Shown piece after piece: positions 50,284 through 60,515 of a stretch of 64,000 bases of DNA (position 1 is its first letter; each line of letters starts with the position of its first letter). Location: NCBI RefSeq assembly GCF_000372725.1, contig NW_005201912.1:35872-99871 (forward strand), in the 5' to 3' direction. This DNA is from Emiliania huxleyi CCMP1516. Taxonomy: Eukaryota; Haptophyta; Isochrysidales; Noelaerhabdaceae. The position numbers and the translations under genes are program-made. Below the pieces are notes generated by a model. The model did no database searches and was not told where the DNA came from. It saw nothing but the letters and a program-made list of their open reading frames with translations.

Positions 50284-50775
50284 GAGGGCCGCGCCTGTGG
50301 GTGCGCGCTATGGCTCAAAGAAATGGGGGTGCCTCCGTCGTACCCAGGCTCGAGTGCCTTAACATAGGACGCCCAGCCTTGCCCTCGTGCCGCCGAGTGC
50401 ATATCCTATGCGAGAGAGATCCCCTGTGCCCTGTGCCCAGCCCTCTCCGCGCGGCGATGCGCCCTCCCCCCCTCGCTTTTGCAAAATCCTGCAAAGGTGG
50501 GGACGTGTCTGTCCTCGACCCAGCCCTAGCTTGGGATGTCCGTTGTATTTATTTATTTATTCGAGTGCCTTGACGTATGGGTCCGACTATGGGTCATGGG
50601 GCATGGGCCCTACTGCGAGGAGGGGGAGGGGGGGAGGGGGGGGGTGGGAGAGGGGGAGGGAGAGGAGCAGGGGGGGGGGGGATAAGGATACCGGGGGGGC
50701 TGCTTTCAAGGGGAAAGGAACAACAAAGGCCAAAAAAGGCAAGGGACCCGGCGCTGGCATACCAAGGGGGGCAGG
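50284..50775. other. Non-coding, G-rich stretch
   Basis: No gene; G-rich low complexity at 50610-50690 (GAGGGGGAGGGGGGGAGG) and an ATTT repeat at 50547-50561. Confidence 0.5.
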
Positions 50776-51132
50776 GTGCTGGGCAGTTACCCCCCCTTAC
50801 CCTCCTACGGCGGGGACTATACCTTCTCCCAGGAAAAAAAGGGCGTTGAAGTGCAGCTGCTGCTGTTCGAATCGTTCGGCGGGTTCGGAAAGGGGGTCCG
50901 TGAGATCCTCCGGAAGGCGGCGGACGTGCTACAGAACAAGCTGACGCGGGCCCAGTACCTCGATGAGGTGACTTGGACCACTAAGAATTGGCTGGGGCTG
51001 CAGAAGCAGCGTATCTCAGTCGTTCTTCACACGGCAATCGCAGAGCAGGTTGTGGATGAGCTTGCAGCCTGTGGCGGGGGTGGGCGGGTGCACGGAGCTA
51101 AGTGCCTCGCCACTCTCGCAGGAGTCGCTTAG
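50776..51132 (+). pseudogene. Second remnant of the same retroelement-like ORF
   Basis: One frame encodes KKGVEVQLLLFESFGGFGKG, VREILRKAADVLQNKLTRAQ, YLDEVTWTTKNWLGLQKQ and RISVVLHTAIAEQVVDEL before stopping at 51132. It parallels the end of the remnant at 43047-43660 and is cut off at its 5' side by G-rich sequence. A fragment of a repeated element ORF is inferred. Confidence 0.4.
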
Positions 51133-51133
51133 T

Positions 51134-51315
51134 TAGGCGGCTCCCGTGGTGTACCTGTGTTATTGCCAGTGCGAGCCAGTCCCGTGCCCAGTGTTGTGCG
51201 AGGGGTCTTCGTTCTAAAATTCTTTTCACTTCTAAGGAAGCCGTCGCCTGCGCCTTGTCTGTCGTGTGAATCGTGCGTGTGCGAAAGGCTTCGGTTCTAA
51301 AATTCTTTTCACTCC
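51134..51315. repeat. D1 repeat and doubled TTCTAAAATTCTTTTCACT block before MON2
   Basis: TTAGGCGGCTCCCGTGGTG at 51134, then the D1 core to 51189. Two copies of TTCTAAAATTCTTTTCACT follow at about 51213 and 51295. The MON2 ATG is 40 bases further on, so this is the likely promoter or 5' leader region. Confidence 0.65.
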
Positions 51316-51355
51316 AGAGGAGTGTTGTCGGCGGTGCTCCTGTGCCTTTCCGCCC

Positions 51356-54300
51356 ATGGCGCTGCTTCGAACGGTCGAGACCGACCTGCGGAGCCTCTCG
51401 ATGGAGGCGCGCCGCCGCTTCCCCGAGGTCAAGGAGGCTGCGGAGCGCGCGCTCCAGCGGCTGCGCACGGCGCAGGAGTCGCTGCGGCAGGATGCTCCGC
51501 TTGCTGAGCAGGCGGCGGCGGTCGCGACGTCGGAGGAGGTGCTCCTGCCCTTCACGCTCGCGCTGGCGTGCAAGTCGGAGGCTCTCCCTCTCTGTGCCCT
51601 CTCCGCCGTGCAGCGGATGATCTCGCACAGCGCCGTCGCGCCGGTCCATCTGCCCGCGATCGCGTCGCAGCTGATCGCGCGGGCGCAGATGCCGTCGGAG
51701 GACTCGATGCTGCTCAAGGTGCTTCAGACGGTGCTGACGATCGCCTCCTCCCCGGCCCTCCTCCTTACCGACCTCCTCGTCTCCCAACTCCTCCTCCTCT
51801 GCCTCACGCTGCTCGGCTCTCGCTCAGTGACCGTGAGGTGTGGAGAGCTCGCACAAACACTTCGCAGACACTTCGCAGAGAAAGAGACTGCGCGGACAGC
51901 CAGCGCGGACAGCGCGCGGGCAGCTCGCGGGCAGCTCGCGGGCAGCTCGCGAGACATTGCAATGTGTCCCGATGAGCCCGATCCGTGCCCCCGCCTTTCG
52001 CACCTCCCCGGCACCATCTCCTCCTCGCATTCAATCTGAACGACGAATGACGTGAGGGGAAATGCGCACCTCCCAGGCACACGGCGTCCGCGACGGGGCA
52101 GCAGTTCGTCTCGCTCCTCCTCGACCTCGCATCTGCAGAGGCGGCCGCCGCCCAAAAGGATCCCCGCGCGCCGCCGCCCGCCGCCGCCGCGCCGTCCGCC
52201 GCCGCCTCGGCAGCGCGCGACCTATCGCGGCTGTCCGTCGCGGCACGGTGCGCGTACCTCGCGGTGGTGGACCTGTGCGACCTCGCGTCCGGCGAGCCGG
52301 CGCAGTGGCTCACCGGTCTCTCGTCGCCGGTGCCGACGGTGTTTGCGCTCGAGGTTGTGCAGCGAACGCTGGCCTCGCACGCGACGCTGTTCCTCGGCCA
52401 GCCCGACTTTCGTCACCTCCTGCACGAGCACGTCTGCCCGCTCGCGCTCAAGTGCATGCAGCACACCGTGCAGCACCAGGCCGTGACCGACTGGGAGCAC
52501 GCGCTGCGCGCCTGCCACCTCACCGCCACCCTGCTGCTCAGCTACGCGCGCGCCGTCCGCACAGAGGCGGAGATTCTGCTCGTGACGCTTGGGAAGATGC
52601 TCGAGGCGGAAGGCACCCCCATCTGGCAGCGCGCGCTCGTGCTCGAGACCTTCCGCCTCCTCTCCTCGGACGCGCCGCTCCTCACCGCCATCTTCACCGC
52701 GTACGACCTCTCGCCCTCCTCCTCCAACGCGCTGGCCACCCTCGTCGGCGCCACAACCAAGCTGCTCACTTCGCCGCAAGTCGACTTTTTGGCGCACGCG
52801 GAGTTCATCGAGCCCCTCTTCCTGCGCCTCTCCCGCTCTGCCTCAAACTCGAAGGCCGCCACCTTCAACACCGCACTCTACTCGGAGGCGGACGGGTCTC
52901 ACGTCACAAACGACTACGCCGCCGCTCTCGCCATCGAGTGCGTCCTCTCCTCCGCACCTCCCCACACCTCCCCACACCTACCCACACCTACCCACACCTC
53001 CCAAAACCTCCCCAAACCTCCCCACAGCTCCCCGCAACTCCCAACACTCCCCAAGATCTCCCACATCTCCCCACATCTCCCCACAGTCCCCCACACCTCC
53101 CACAACTTCCCCAAGGGGCGTCCTCTGCTCGGACCACTCCCTGCCTGCCCTCTCCGTGGCCGCGCTCCCCCCGTTCCGTCTGACGTTTCCGAGTGCGTCC
53201 AATGTCCCCCGGTGGCCCCCCCCACACTCTCTCTCGGGCGCGGCCCTTTGCCCATACCCACGGTGCCCGCCGGTCAAACACTTGGGGCCCCCCCCCTNNN
53301 NNNNNNNNNNNNNNNNNNNNNNNNNNNNNNNNNNNNNNNNNNNNNNNNNNNNNNNNNNNNNNNNNNNNNNNNNNNNNNNNNNNNNNNNNNNNNNNNNNNN
53401 NNNNNNNNNNNNNNNNNNNNNNNNNNNNNNNNNNNNNNNNNNNNNNNNNNNNNNNNNNNNNNNNNNNNNNNNNNNNNNNNNNNNNNNNNNNNNNNNNNNN
53501 NNNNNNNNNNNNNNNNNNNNNNNNNNNNNNNNNNNNNNNNNNNNNNNNNNNNNNNNNNNNNNNNNNNNNNNNNNGCACACCTCCACGCACCTGCTGCACC
53601 TCCACACACCTCCCCACACCTCCCCAGGACTGCCCACACCTCCCCACACCTCCCCACACCTCCCCACACCTCCCCACACCTCCCCACACCTCCCCACACC
53701 GCCCCACACCGCCCCACACCTCCCCACACCGCCCCACACCGCCCCACACCTCCCCGTACCTCCCCACACCTCCCCACACCTCCCCACACCTCCCCACACC
53801 TCCCCACACCTCCCCACACCTACCCACACCTACCCACACCTCCCCACACCTCCCCACACCTCCCCACGCCTCCCCGCACCTCCCCACACCTCCCCACATC
53901 TCCCCACATCTCCCCACATCTCCCCACATCTCCCCACACCTCCCCACACCTCCCCCAGGTGCGTCCTCTCGTTCGTCCACTCCGTCGTCGCCCTCTCGGA
54001 GCGCGCGGCCGCGCACGGCACGGCGAGCGGCGAGGAGGCGGCCAAAGGCGGCGGGGTGGAGCGCGCAAAGATCGTCATCGGGGGCGTGCACTTGTCGATG
54101 TCGGAGGCGGCGCGCGGCGAGATGCAGCTGGTGCGCTCCCTCGTCTCGACGTGTTGGGTCCCGCTCTGTACCTCCCTCGCGCTGGCGACGGCGCGCTTCT
54201 CTTCCGACGAGTCGCGTGACGTTCGTAGACACTTCCGAGACACTTCCGAGACACCTCCGAGACGCTTCCTAGGCGCGCTTCTCTTCCGACGAGGCGGTGC

Positions 54301-57300
54301 AGGCGACCCTCAAGGCCTTCCAGGCCTTCACGCACGCATGCGGCCGCCTCTCGATGCAGCAGCCGCGCGATGCGCTGCTGGCGGCGCTCTGCCGGTACGC
54401 GCTACCGCCGCGCGCGCGGCAGGAGCTGCAAGAGGCGTCGGCGCTCTCCTTCGCGCCGCCGGACGCGGCGTACGAGCCGCTGCCGCACACGTCCCTCTCC
54501 GCCAAGAACGTGCTCGCTCTCAAGGCCCTCTTCAACATCGCGCACTGCATGGGGTCGCTGCTCGGCTCGTCTTGGAACCTGGTCCTGCAGACCTTCGAGC
54601 AGCTCGACCGCATCATCCTCTCCTCCAAGCTCACCGCAGCCTCGCCGCAGTCCGCCGAGCGCGCGGCGGCGCTCGGCGGCGCCGACGCGGCGACGCAGGA
54701 GCTGGGCCTGCTGCACACGGCGCTGAGCAACCTCCGTTCGCGTCTGTGGCCGTCTGACCCTGACCCTGACCCGAACCCTAACCAGCGCTAGGCGCTGAGC
54801 AACCTCTTCGCGTCTGTGACCGTCGAGCTCGACGACGAGGCGCTCGGCCACTTCCTGACCGCTCTCTCGACGCAGTGCTTCGCGTCGCTCGCCCACGAGG
54901 CAACCTCCAAGGAGAAGCTCGCCGCGCCCGGCTCGGGGGCGGGTGGGACGGCGCAGCGACTCTTCGCCCTCACGCGGTTCGTCGAGACGGTGCTGTGCAA
55001 CCTGCACCGCGCGCCTGCCCTGTGGCCGCTCGTGACGCAGCTGCTGCTGCCCGTGGCGAACCACAAGGTGCCGCGCATCCGCGTCGTCGGGATCGAGTCC
55101 CTAGAAGCGGAATACGTGTTCGTGTCTCCCAGCTAGCGCCCGAGAGGGCCACGTATTCCGCTGTATTCACCCGTAGTCCGCTGTATCACTGCATTCCTAT
55201 CCGTTGTATTCACGCGGTGCTCTGAAGACGCTGCACAATACCGTATTCGCGCCCTGAGGTTGGCGTACTCAGCACGTAGGATCGAGTCACTCTCCAAGGT
55301 CGTTCTGAGCGTGCTGCAGTACGGGATGGCGCAGCGAGACGGCGACGCGGCCCCGCACGGGGGCGAGGCCGCCGCCGACGCGCCGGCGGCGGGAGGGCGC
55401 AGGGGGAGGCCCTTGTCTGCCGGCGCGGCGGGCGGGTGGGGGAGCCAGGGCGGCTGGGGCGGTGGGTGGGACAGGCACGTCCTTTCCCCGCTCGAGGAGC
55501 TGCAGCGCCGGTGCGCGCACCGCGAGACACAGGAGCGCGTGCTGCAGTGTGTCCACCAGCTGCTCCGCTCGTGCGGCGCCGGGCTGGTCGAGGGCTGGCT
55601 GCTCATCCTCTCTATCTTGTGGCGCGCCGCCACCAAGCCCGCGCTGCTGCCGCTGCTGCCGCTCGCGATCCGCTCTGTCCAGCTCATCGCCTCCGACTTC
55701 CTGCCCTCCCTGCCGCCGCCGTGCCTGCTCGCGTACGTCGAGGTAGCGGCGGCGTACGGCAACCAGGCGGACCATCTCAACGCCTCGCTCACCGCCATCG
55801 GCCTGCAGTGGACCATCTCCGACTTTCTGCTCGAGTACGCCGCCGACGAGGACCCGCCCGGCGCCTCGTCCGCCGCGGAGCCGACCGACGAGGAGGAGGA
55901 GGACGAGGAGGACGCCTTCCCCGCGCCTAGCGGGCGCGCCTCCCCTCCGCCACCGGCCGCCGCCGCGTCGGCGGCGTCGGCGTCGGCGGCGGAGTCGGCA
56001 GCGGCAGCGGCAGCGGCAGCGGCAGCGGGAGCGGCGGCGGCGGCGGCTGCCGGCAGTGCGAGCGACGCGGCGGCTGCGGCCGACCGCGGCGGCGGCGGCT
56101 CACCCGCGGGTGGCGACGAGGCGGAGCTGGCTGGGTCTGCGCTCGCTCCTGCGCCGCGGTACGGCGAACTGCGCGTCGAGGAGCCGGTCGAGTCGCACGA
56201 GCTGTGGTGCGCGATCGCGCGCCAGCTGAGGCGGCTTGCCGCTGACGAGCGGACCGAGGTGCGGACCTGCTCGCTGCACACGCTCACCTCCATCCTCACG
56301 TCGCACGGCGCGCAGCTGTCCGGCTCGACATGGGACTACGCGCTCTTCCGCGCGCTGCTGCCGATGATGCGCGAGGTGTGCGAGGCCGCCGCTGCGGCGT
56401 GCGCGACGCAGCAGGTTGCAACGCCGCAGTCGGCAGGAGGAGCTCATAGTCGGTGAATGAAAGGTCCATTCGTTCATAGGTTGCCAAGCCGCTCGGCAAG
56501 GAGGGCGGCGTCCCCGTGCTGATGCTCCTCCACCACTCCCGCGACACCGCCTCCAAGCAGTGGGACGAGACGTGGGTGCTGCTACTGCACTCGTCGACGC
56601 GTCTCTTCCGCGCCTTCCTCCCCACGCTGATGGCGCGGCCGCGCTTCTCCAAGGCGTGGGCGCGCCTGCTCGCCTTCTGCCGCACGTCGCTGCTCGCCGC
56701 CCGCCGCTCCGTCGAGGTTTCCAAGGCGGCGATCCACGCCCTGGTGCACGAGCTGCTCTGCTCCACCGTCGCCCTCAAGACCCCGCGCCGCGCCTCCTCC
56801 TCCCTCCTCGCCGCCGCCCGCTCCCCGCAGCGCGGCGGCGGCGAAGGCGGAGGTGGAGGCGGCGGAGGCTTTGGCGGCGGCGGCGGCCAGGGCGGCGCAT
56901 CGAGCGGGGCGGCGGCGGGTGAGCCGGGCAGCCCTGCAGACCGAGCGCGGCCGAACGCGAGCGAGGCGGCGGCGACCCCGTGGGAGAGAGACGCTACGAG
57001 TGATTCTACCCAATGACGGCTTGGTTGATGACTCAGGCGCCGGCGACACCTCACGAGAGGCTGCCGATCGCGCTCTGGACCTCCGTGTGGGGGCTCATCG
57101 AGTCCGCCTCCTCCGAGACGGCCTGCTGTGAGTAGCAATGAACAGTCTTGACCCCTGTCAACCATCTACAGGAGCGCCTCCTCCGAGATGGCGGCCGACG
57201 CAGAGGCGTACGACGCCAACGCCGAGGCGCCGCGCGCGACGACCGACCACTCTCCACGGGTGCTGTTTGGTGCTCCTCCCACCGCCCGGCTGCTCTTCAC

Positions 57301-59729
57301 AGGTGCTGCACGCGATGCTCGACGCGCTGCACGAGCTGTACACGCAGGCGCGCGGCCGGTGAGCGAACGGATCGAGGGCTGAATGAGCCTCGACGCGCTG
57401 CCCGAACCTCACGCACGCGATCTGGCGCGCGACTGTCCTCGCTTTACCAGTGCCCGAGCTCGCGCCCGCAGGCGCGCGACCGGTTCGAGGAGGCGGATGT
57501 CCTTCGGCTGGTGACCCTCTCGGCGAGGCTCGCAGGTCATCTCCCGGCCATGCCCAGGACACGTCCACGACGCGTCCGAGACGCGTCCACAGGCGAGGCT
57601 CGCGGTCCCTCCCGGCGCGTCGAGTGGCTGGGACCCGTACCGCCCGCCCGCCAAGCCGTCGCCGCTGCAGCTCTCCGCGCTCAAGCTGGTGCAGGGGCTC
57701 CCCCCCTTCCCGCCCGCCGTCCGCGCCGACAACCTGTGGCCCCTGCTGCTGCTGCACATCCTCAAGTTCGTCGCAATCGCGCCGGACGCCGCGGCGCCGC
57801 CGCCGGGGCAGCCGGCCGCCGCCGCGGCGGCGGCGGCCAAGCCGCGAGGAGTGCGGCACGTGGCGTGCTTCGCGGAGCACGCATACTCGCTGCTGCTGCA
57901 GCTGCTGACGAGCGGCGTGCCGCCGCTGGCCCAGCTGGAGGTTCTCGAGGACGCGTTGCAGGTCCTGCGGCTCGCACAAAGTGAGGACCCTCTCGGACCC
58001 TCTCGGACCATCTCGAGGACGTGCTGCAGGTCCTTCGCGCGATCCTCGAGCTCGCGCACTCGCCCGAGGTGCTGTGCTCCGCCCCCCCCCCCCCCCCTTC
58101 CCCCCTTCCCCTCCCCCGCATGAGGAGGAGGCGGCAGGAGAGCGCTGCTGTGCATCGGCACCCCACCTCTCGGCCGCACTCGCGCCCTCTCCACGGCAGG
58201 TGCTCTGCCCCGCGCTGCCAAAGGAGGTTGCAAGGACCTTCGTCGGCCTCACGCGCGCGGTGCTGCCAGCCCTCGCCCTCGCCTCCGCTGGTGAGACGCC
58301 GACCGCCGGCTCGGACGTGGCTACGCCCGCCGCGCACGACGAGATGATCCGAGCGATGTGGGCGCTGCTCTCGCCGCCGCCGCAGCGGGGTGGGGGGGCG
58401 GAGGCGGAGGCGGAGTACGCTGCGCGGGCGGGCGGGGGCAAGAGGACCCTCCTCCTGCCCACGGCGCCGGAGAAGGAAGGAGCGGGCGCCGCATAAGCTC
58501 TGCACACGTCTTCACACGCCGTCTGAGTGTGAATAGGCGCCCGGCGAGGAGGGGCTGGCGCGCGAGCTTGCGGTGCTGCAGGCGTGGCGAGATTAGCCGA
58601 GATCACCGGAGATGAGCGGCGGGGCAGCGTGGCGAGATCAGCCGAGATCAGCCGAGGTTGGCGGTGTTGCATGCGTGGCGGCGTGCCTGCCCTCCTTTCG
58701 GGAGGAGAGTCGTGTCCGTGTCCTGATCCCGCCTCCCGCCCGCTTGCCCGGGCAGGCTGCACGCGACGTGCTGCGCTCGCTGCCTCAGATGCGCGAAGGG
58801 GCGCGGGTCGAGCTGCTCGGCTTGTCGCACTCCGTGCTCACCCTGCCCGCGAGCAGCGCGCTCAAGCGGGACGCTTGCTGGCGCGAGGCGCGCGCTCGCT
58901 GCCCCCCCCCCCCCCCCTCTCCCCTTGTGCCGGCGAGGGGGAAGCGGGACAAGAGACCACGCCTCCACCGGTTTCCCACCCACTTGCCCACCAATTCCAG
59001 GTTTTTAACCCACCACCCACCGGACGAGTGGCCACGCACCACTACCGCCCAGGCGCTCGACTCCCTCTGCGAGGCCTCCGCTGGGCTCGGGCCCCTCGAG
59101 GGCGAGCCGACCTCCGACAGAGGCGGCGACCGAGGCGGGGGCGGTGGAGGCGGGGGCGGTGGAGGCGGGGGCGGCGGAGGCGGGGGCGGCGGAGGCGGCG
59201 GAGGCGGCGGGGCGGCTTCGGCGGGGCGAGCGTGCGGGCCGCACGGGTGGGAAGGCGGCGTGGAGGTGTCGAGGCTCGCGCTCCCGCTGCTGACCGACGC
59301 GGTGCAGGCGTCGCTGCGCGAGTGGTCGGCGGCCGCGCCTCCGCCGGCGCCGTCGAGCGAGGTGTCGGCCCGCGCGTCGCAGCTCTCTGCGATGCTCACG
59401 CGGCTGACCGACTTGCGGCTGCCGGTGGGGACGGCCCACCCGCCAGCCGCCGGCCAGGCCGCCGTGTCGCCGTCTGCGGCGCGGCGCCGCTCCGAGTGCG
59501 CTCACTTGGTGCCCCGCGCAGCGCCGGAGATGCGGTGTGGGTCGGGTCGGGGGTCGCCTCACGGGTGCGTGGCTATGAGCAGGTTGCGCTCGCCCCGGAC
59601 CTGATCAACGCCATCGGCAGGCCGACGAGCGAGGACGGCGGCGCACTCGCGGGGCGCGAGGTGCAGCGGCTGCAGGAGGCGATCCGCGAGGCGCTGCAGC
59701 TGGTCTTTGCATCCCTGCCAAAGCCGTGA
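51356..59729 (+). CDS. MON2: MON2 homologue (Golgi/endosome trafficking, Arf-GEF-like)
   Basis: Gene of at least 13 exons; those with agreeing phases are 51356-51837, 52077-52937, 53959-54190, 54273-54719, 54792-55090, 55280-56414, 56480-56965, 57037-57101 and one from 57172, with later exons at about 57473-57522, 57593-57961, 58030 on, and the last ending at 59729. The N-terminus matches the DCB/HUS region of MON2: TVETDLRSLSMEARRRFPEV, KVLQTVLTIASSPALLL, RHTASATGQQFVSLLLDLA, AYLAVVDLCDLASGEPAQWL, VCPLALKCM. Conserved HEAT-like segments follow (LFNIAHCMGSLLGSSWNLVL, FLTALSTQCFASLAHEA, HELLCSTVALKTP). MON2 acts with Dopey at late Golgi/endosome membranes. Donors are GT, GC or GA; every acceptor found is AG|G. 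Exons between 58.1 and 59.6 kb are approximate. Confidence 0.82.
52938..53958 (+). repeat. MON2 intron 2: CCTCCCCACA minisatellite with gap
   Basis: GT-AG intron filled with 11-base units CCTCCCCACAC and variants (CTACCCACACC, CTCCCCACATC), more than 45 copies visible, plus a 277-base N gap at 53298-53574. The intron start GTGCGTCCTCTCC copies the next exon start GTGCGTCCTCTCG. The long open frames here are repeat artefacts. Confidence 0.9.
54719..54824 (+). repeat. Exon duplication around telomere-like MON2 intron
   Basis: Copies of GGCGCTGAGCAACCTC extended to 36 and 34 bases at 54719-54754 and 54791-54824. Between them is TGACCCTGACCCTGACCCGA followed by ACCCTAACCAG. Splicing GC (54720) to AG (54791) joins LLHTA to LSNLFASVTVELDD. 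Confidence 0.85.
57943..58037 (+). repeat. Exon duplication around a MON2 intron
   Basis: 27-base copies at 57943-57969 and 58011-58037 (TCTCGAGGACG, then TGCAGGTCCT). The CAG|GT of the first copy is the donor and the CAG|GT of the second is the acceptor. Between them are three CTCTCGGACC units. The spliced product reads EDALQVLRAILELAHSPEV. Confidence 0.85.
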
Positions 59730-60515
59730 GGCGCCTCTCTAGCGGCGCGGGCGGCGGGAGGCACGACCGCTCCCACGTCCCACCGACGGCGCCGGTCGCG
59801 CGGCTCAGGGTGGGAGAAGGGATGGACGAGCGGGAGACTCGATGGTCGATCTTCGTCGAAGCTTATCACATTGGGGGGAGTTCGCGCGCCCGCGATCGCA
59901 AAAGAGGCCTGCTCTCGCGCGCCCGTTCGGCGCGGGTAGCGGCGGATATCGCACGCAGTGCAGGACACCGGATGTTGGTATATAAACTACGACGAGGCAG
60001 CAGGCACAGCGCGCACCCCGCCCCGCGATCTCAGATCTCAGAAAAGCCACACAGGTGCACAGCCGCGCTGAAAACAGATCAGTCTCGGGGGTCTGCCGCG
60101 GTGCGCCAGTGTGGCCCGGGCGGGCAGCTTTTGCGAGCCGTCGTGTGGGGTACACGGGAGGAAAAATTAATTCGTTCTCGGGTCCGTTGGCCTCTTTTGT
60201 GTAGAGAAGAATTTTGTACACCCGTCACCCGTCAAGACGCCTGCTGGGGGCAGCTTCGTAACGAAGCCGTCTGCTCCCCACTTGTCAACACGACTCACGA
60301 GCAGGCGCTGGCGCCATCAACGTTCCTTTAATTCGTTCTCGAACACGTCAGCTCTACCCCTCTTCAAGCATACGGCTCTACCAGGTACAAACCGTACACC
60401 CCAAGACACACCAACCGTACAGAAGGCTGCGCACATCGCGCGTAGCCGTAGGTATCCACATTCCTAAAAGGGAGAAAACGAATTCCCGCACGCTCTCACT
60501 CATGAACTCGAGCTT
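59730..60515. other. Convergent intergenic region
   Basis: Between MON2 and the SNF2 gene. AATTCGTTCTCG appears at 60168 and 60330; otherwise no gene or structured RNA was recognised. Confidence 0.5.

Noticed and set aside
52938..54272. HTSPHLPTPP-type proline/histidine repeat protein predicted in all frames
   Set aside because: Translation of the CCTCCCCACA minisatellite within a MON2 intron; flanking MON2 exons join precisely without it.
54750..54790. Telomere or chromosome end
   Set aside because: Only a few degenerate CCCTAA/CCCTGA units, bracketed by an exon duplication inside MON2; it is intron filler.
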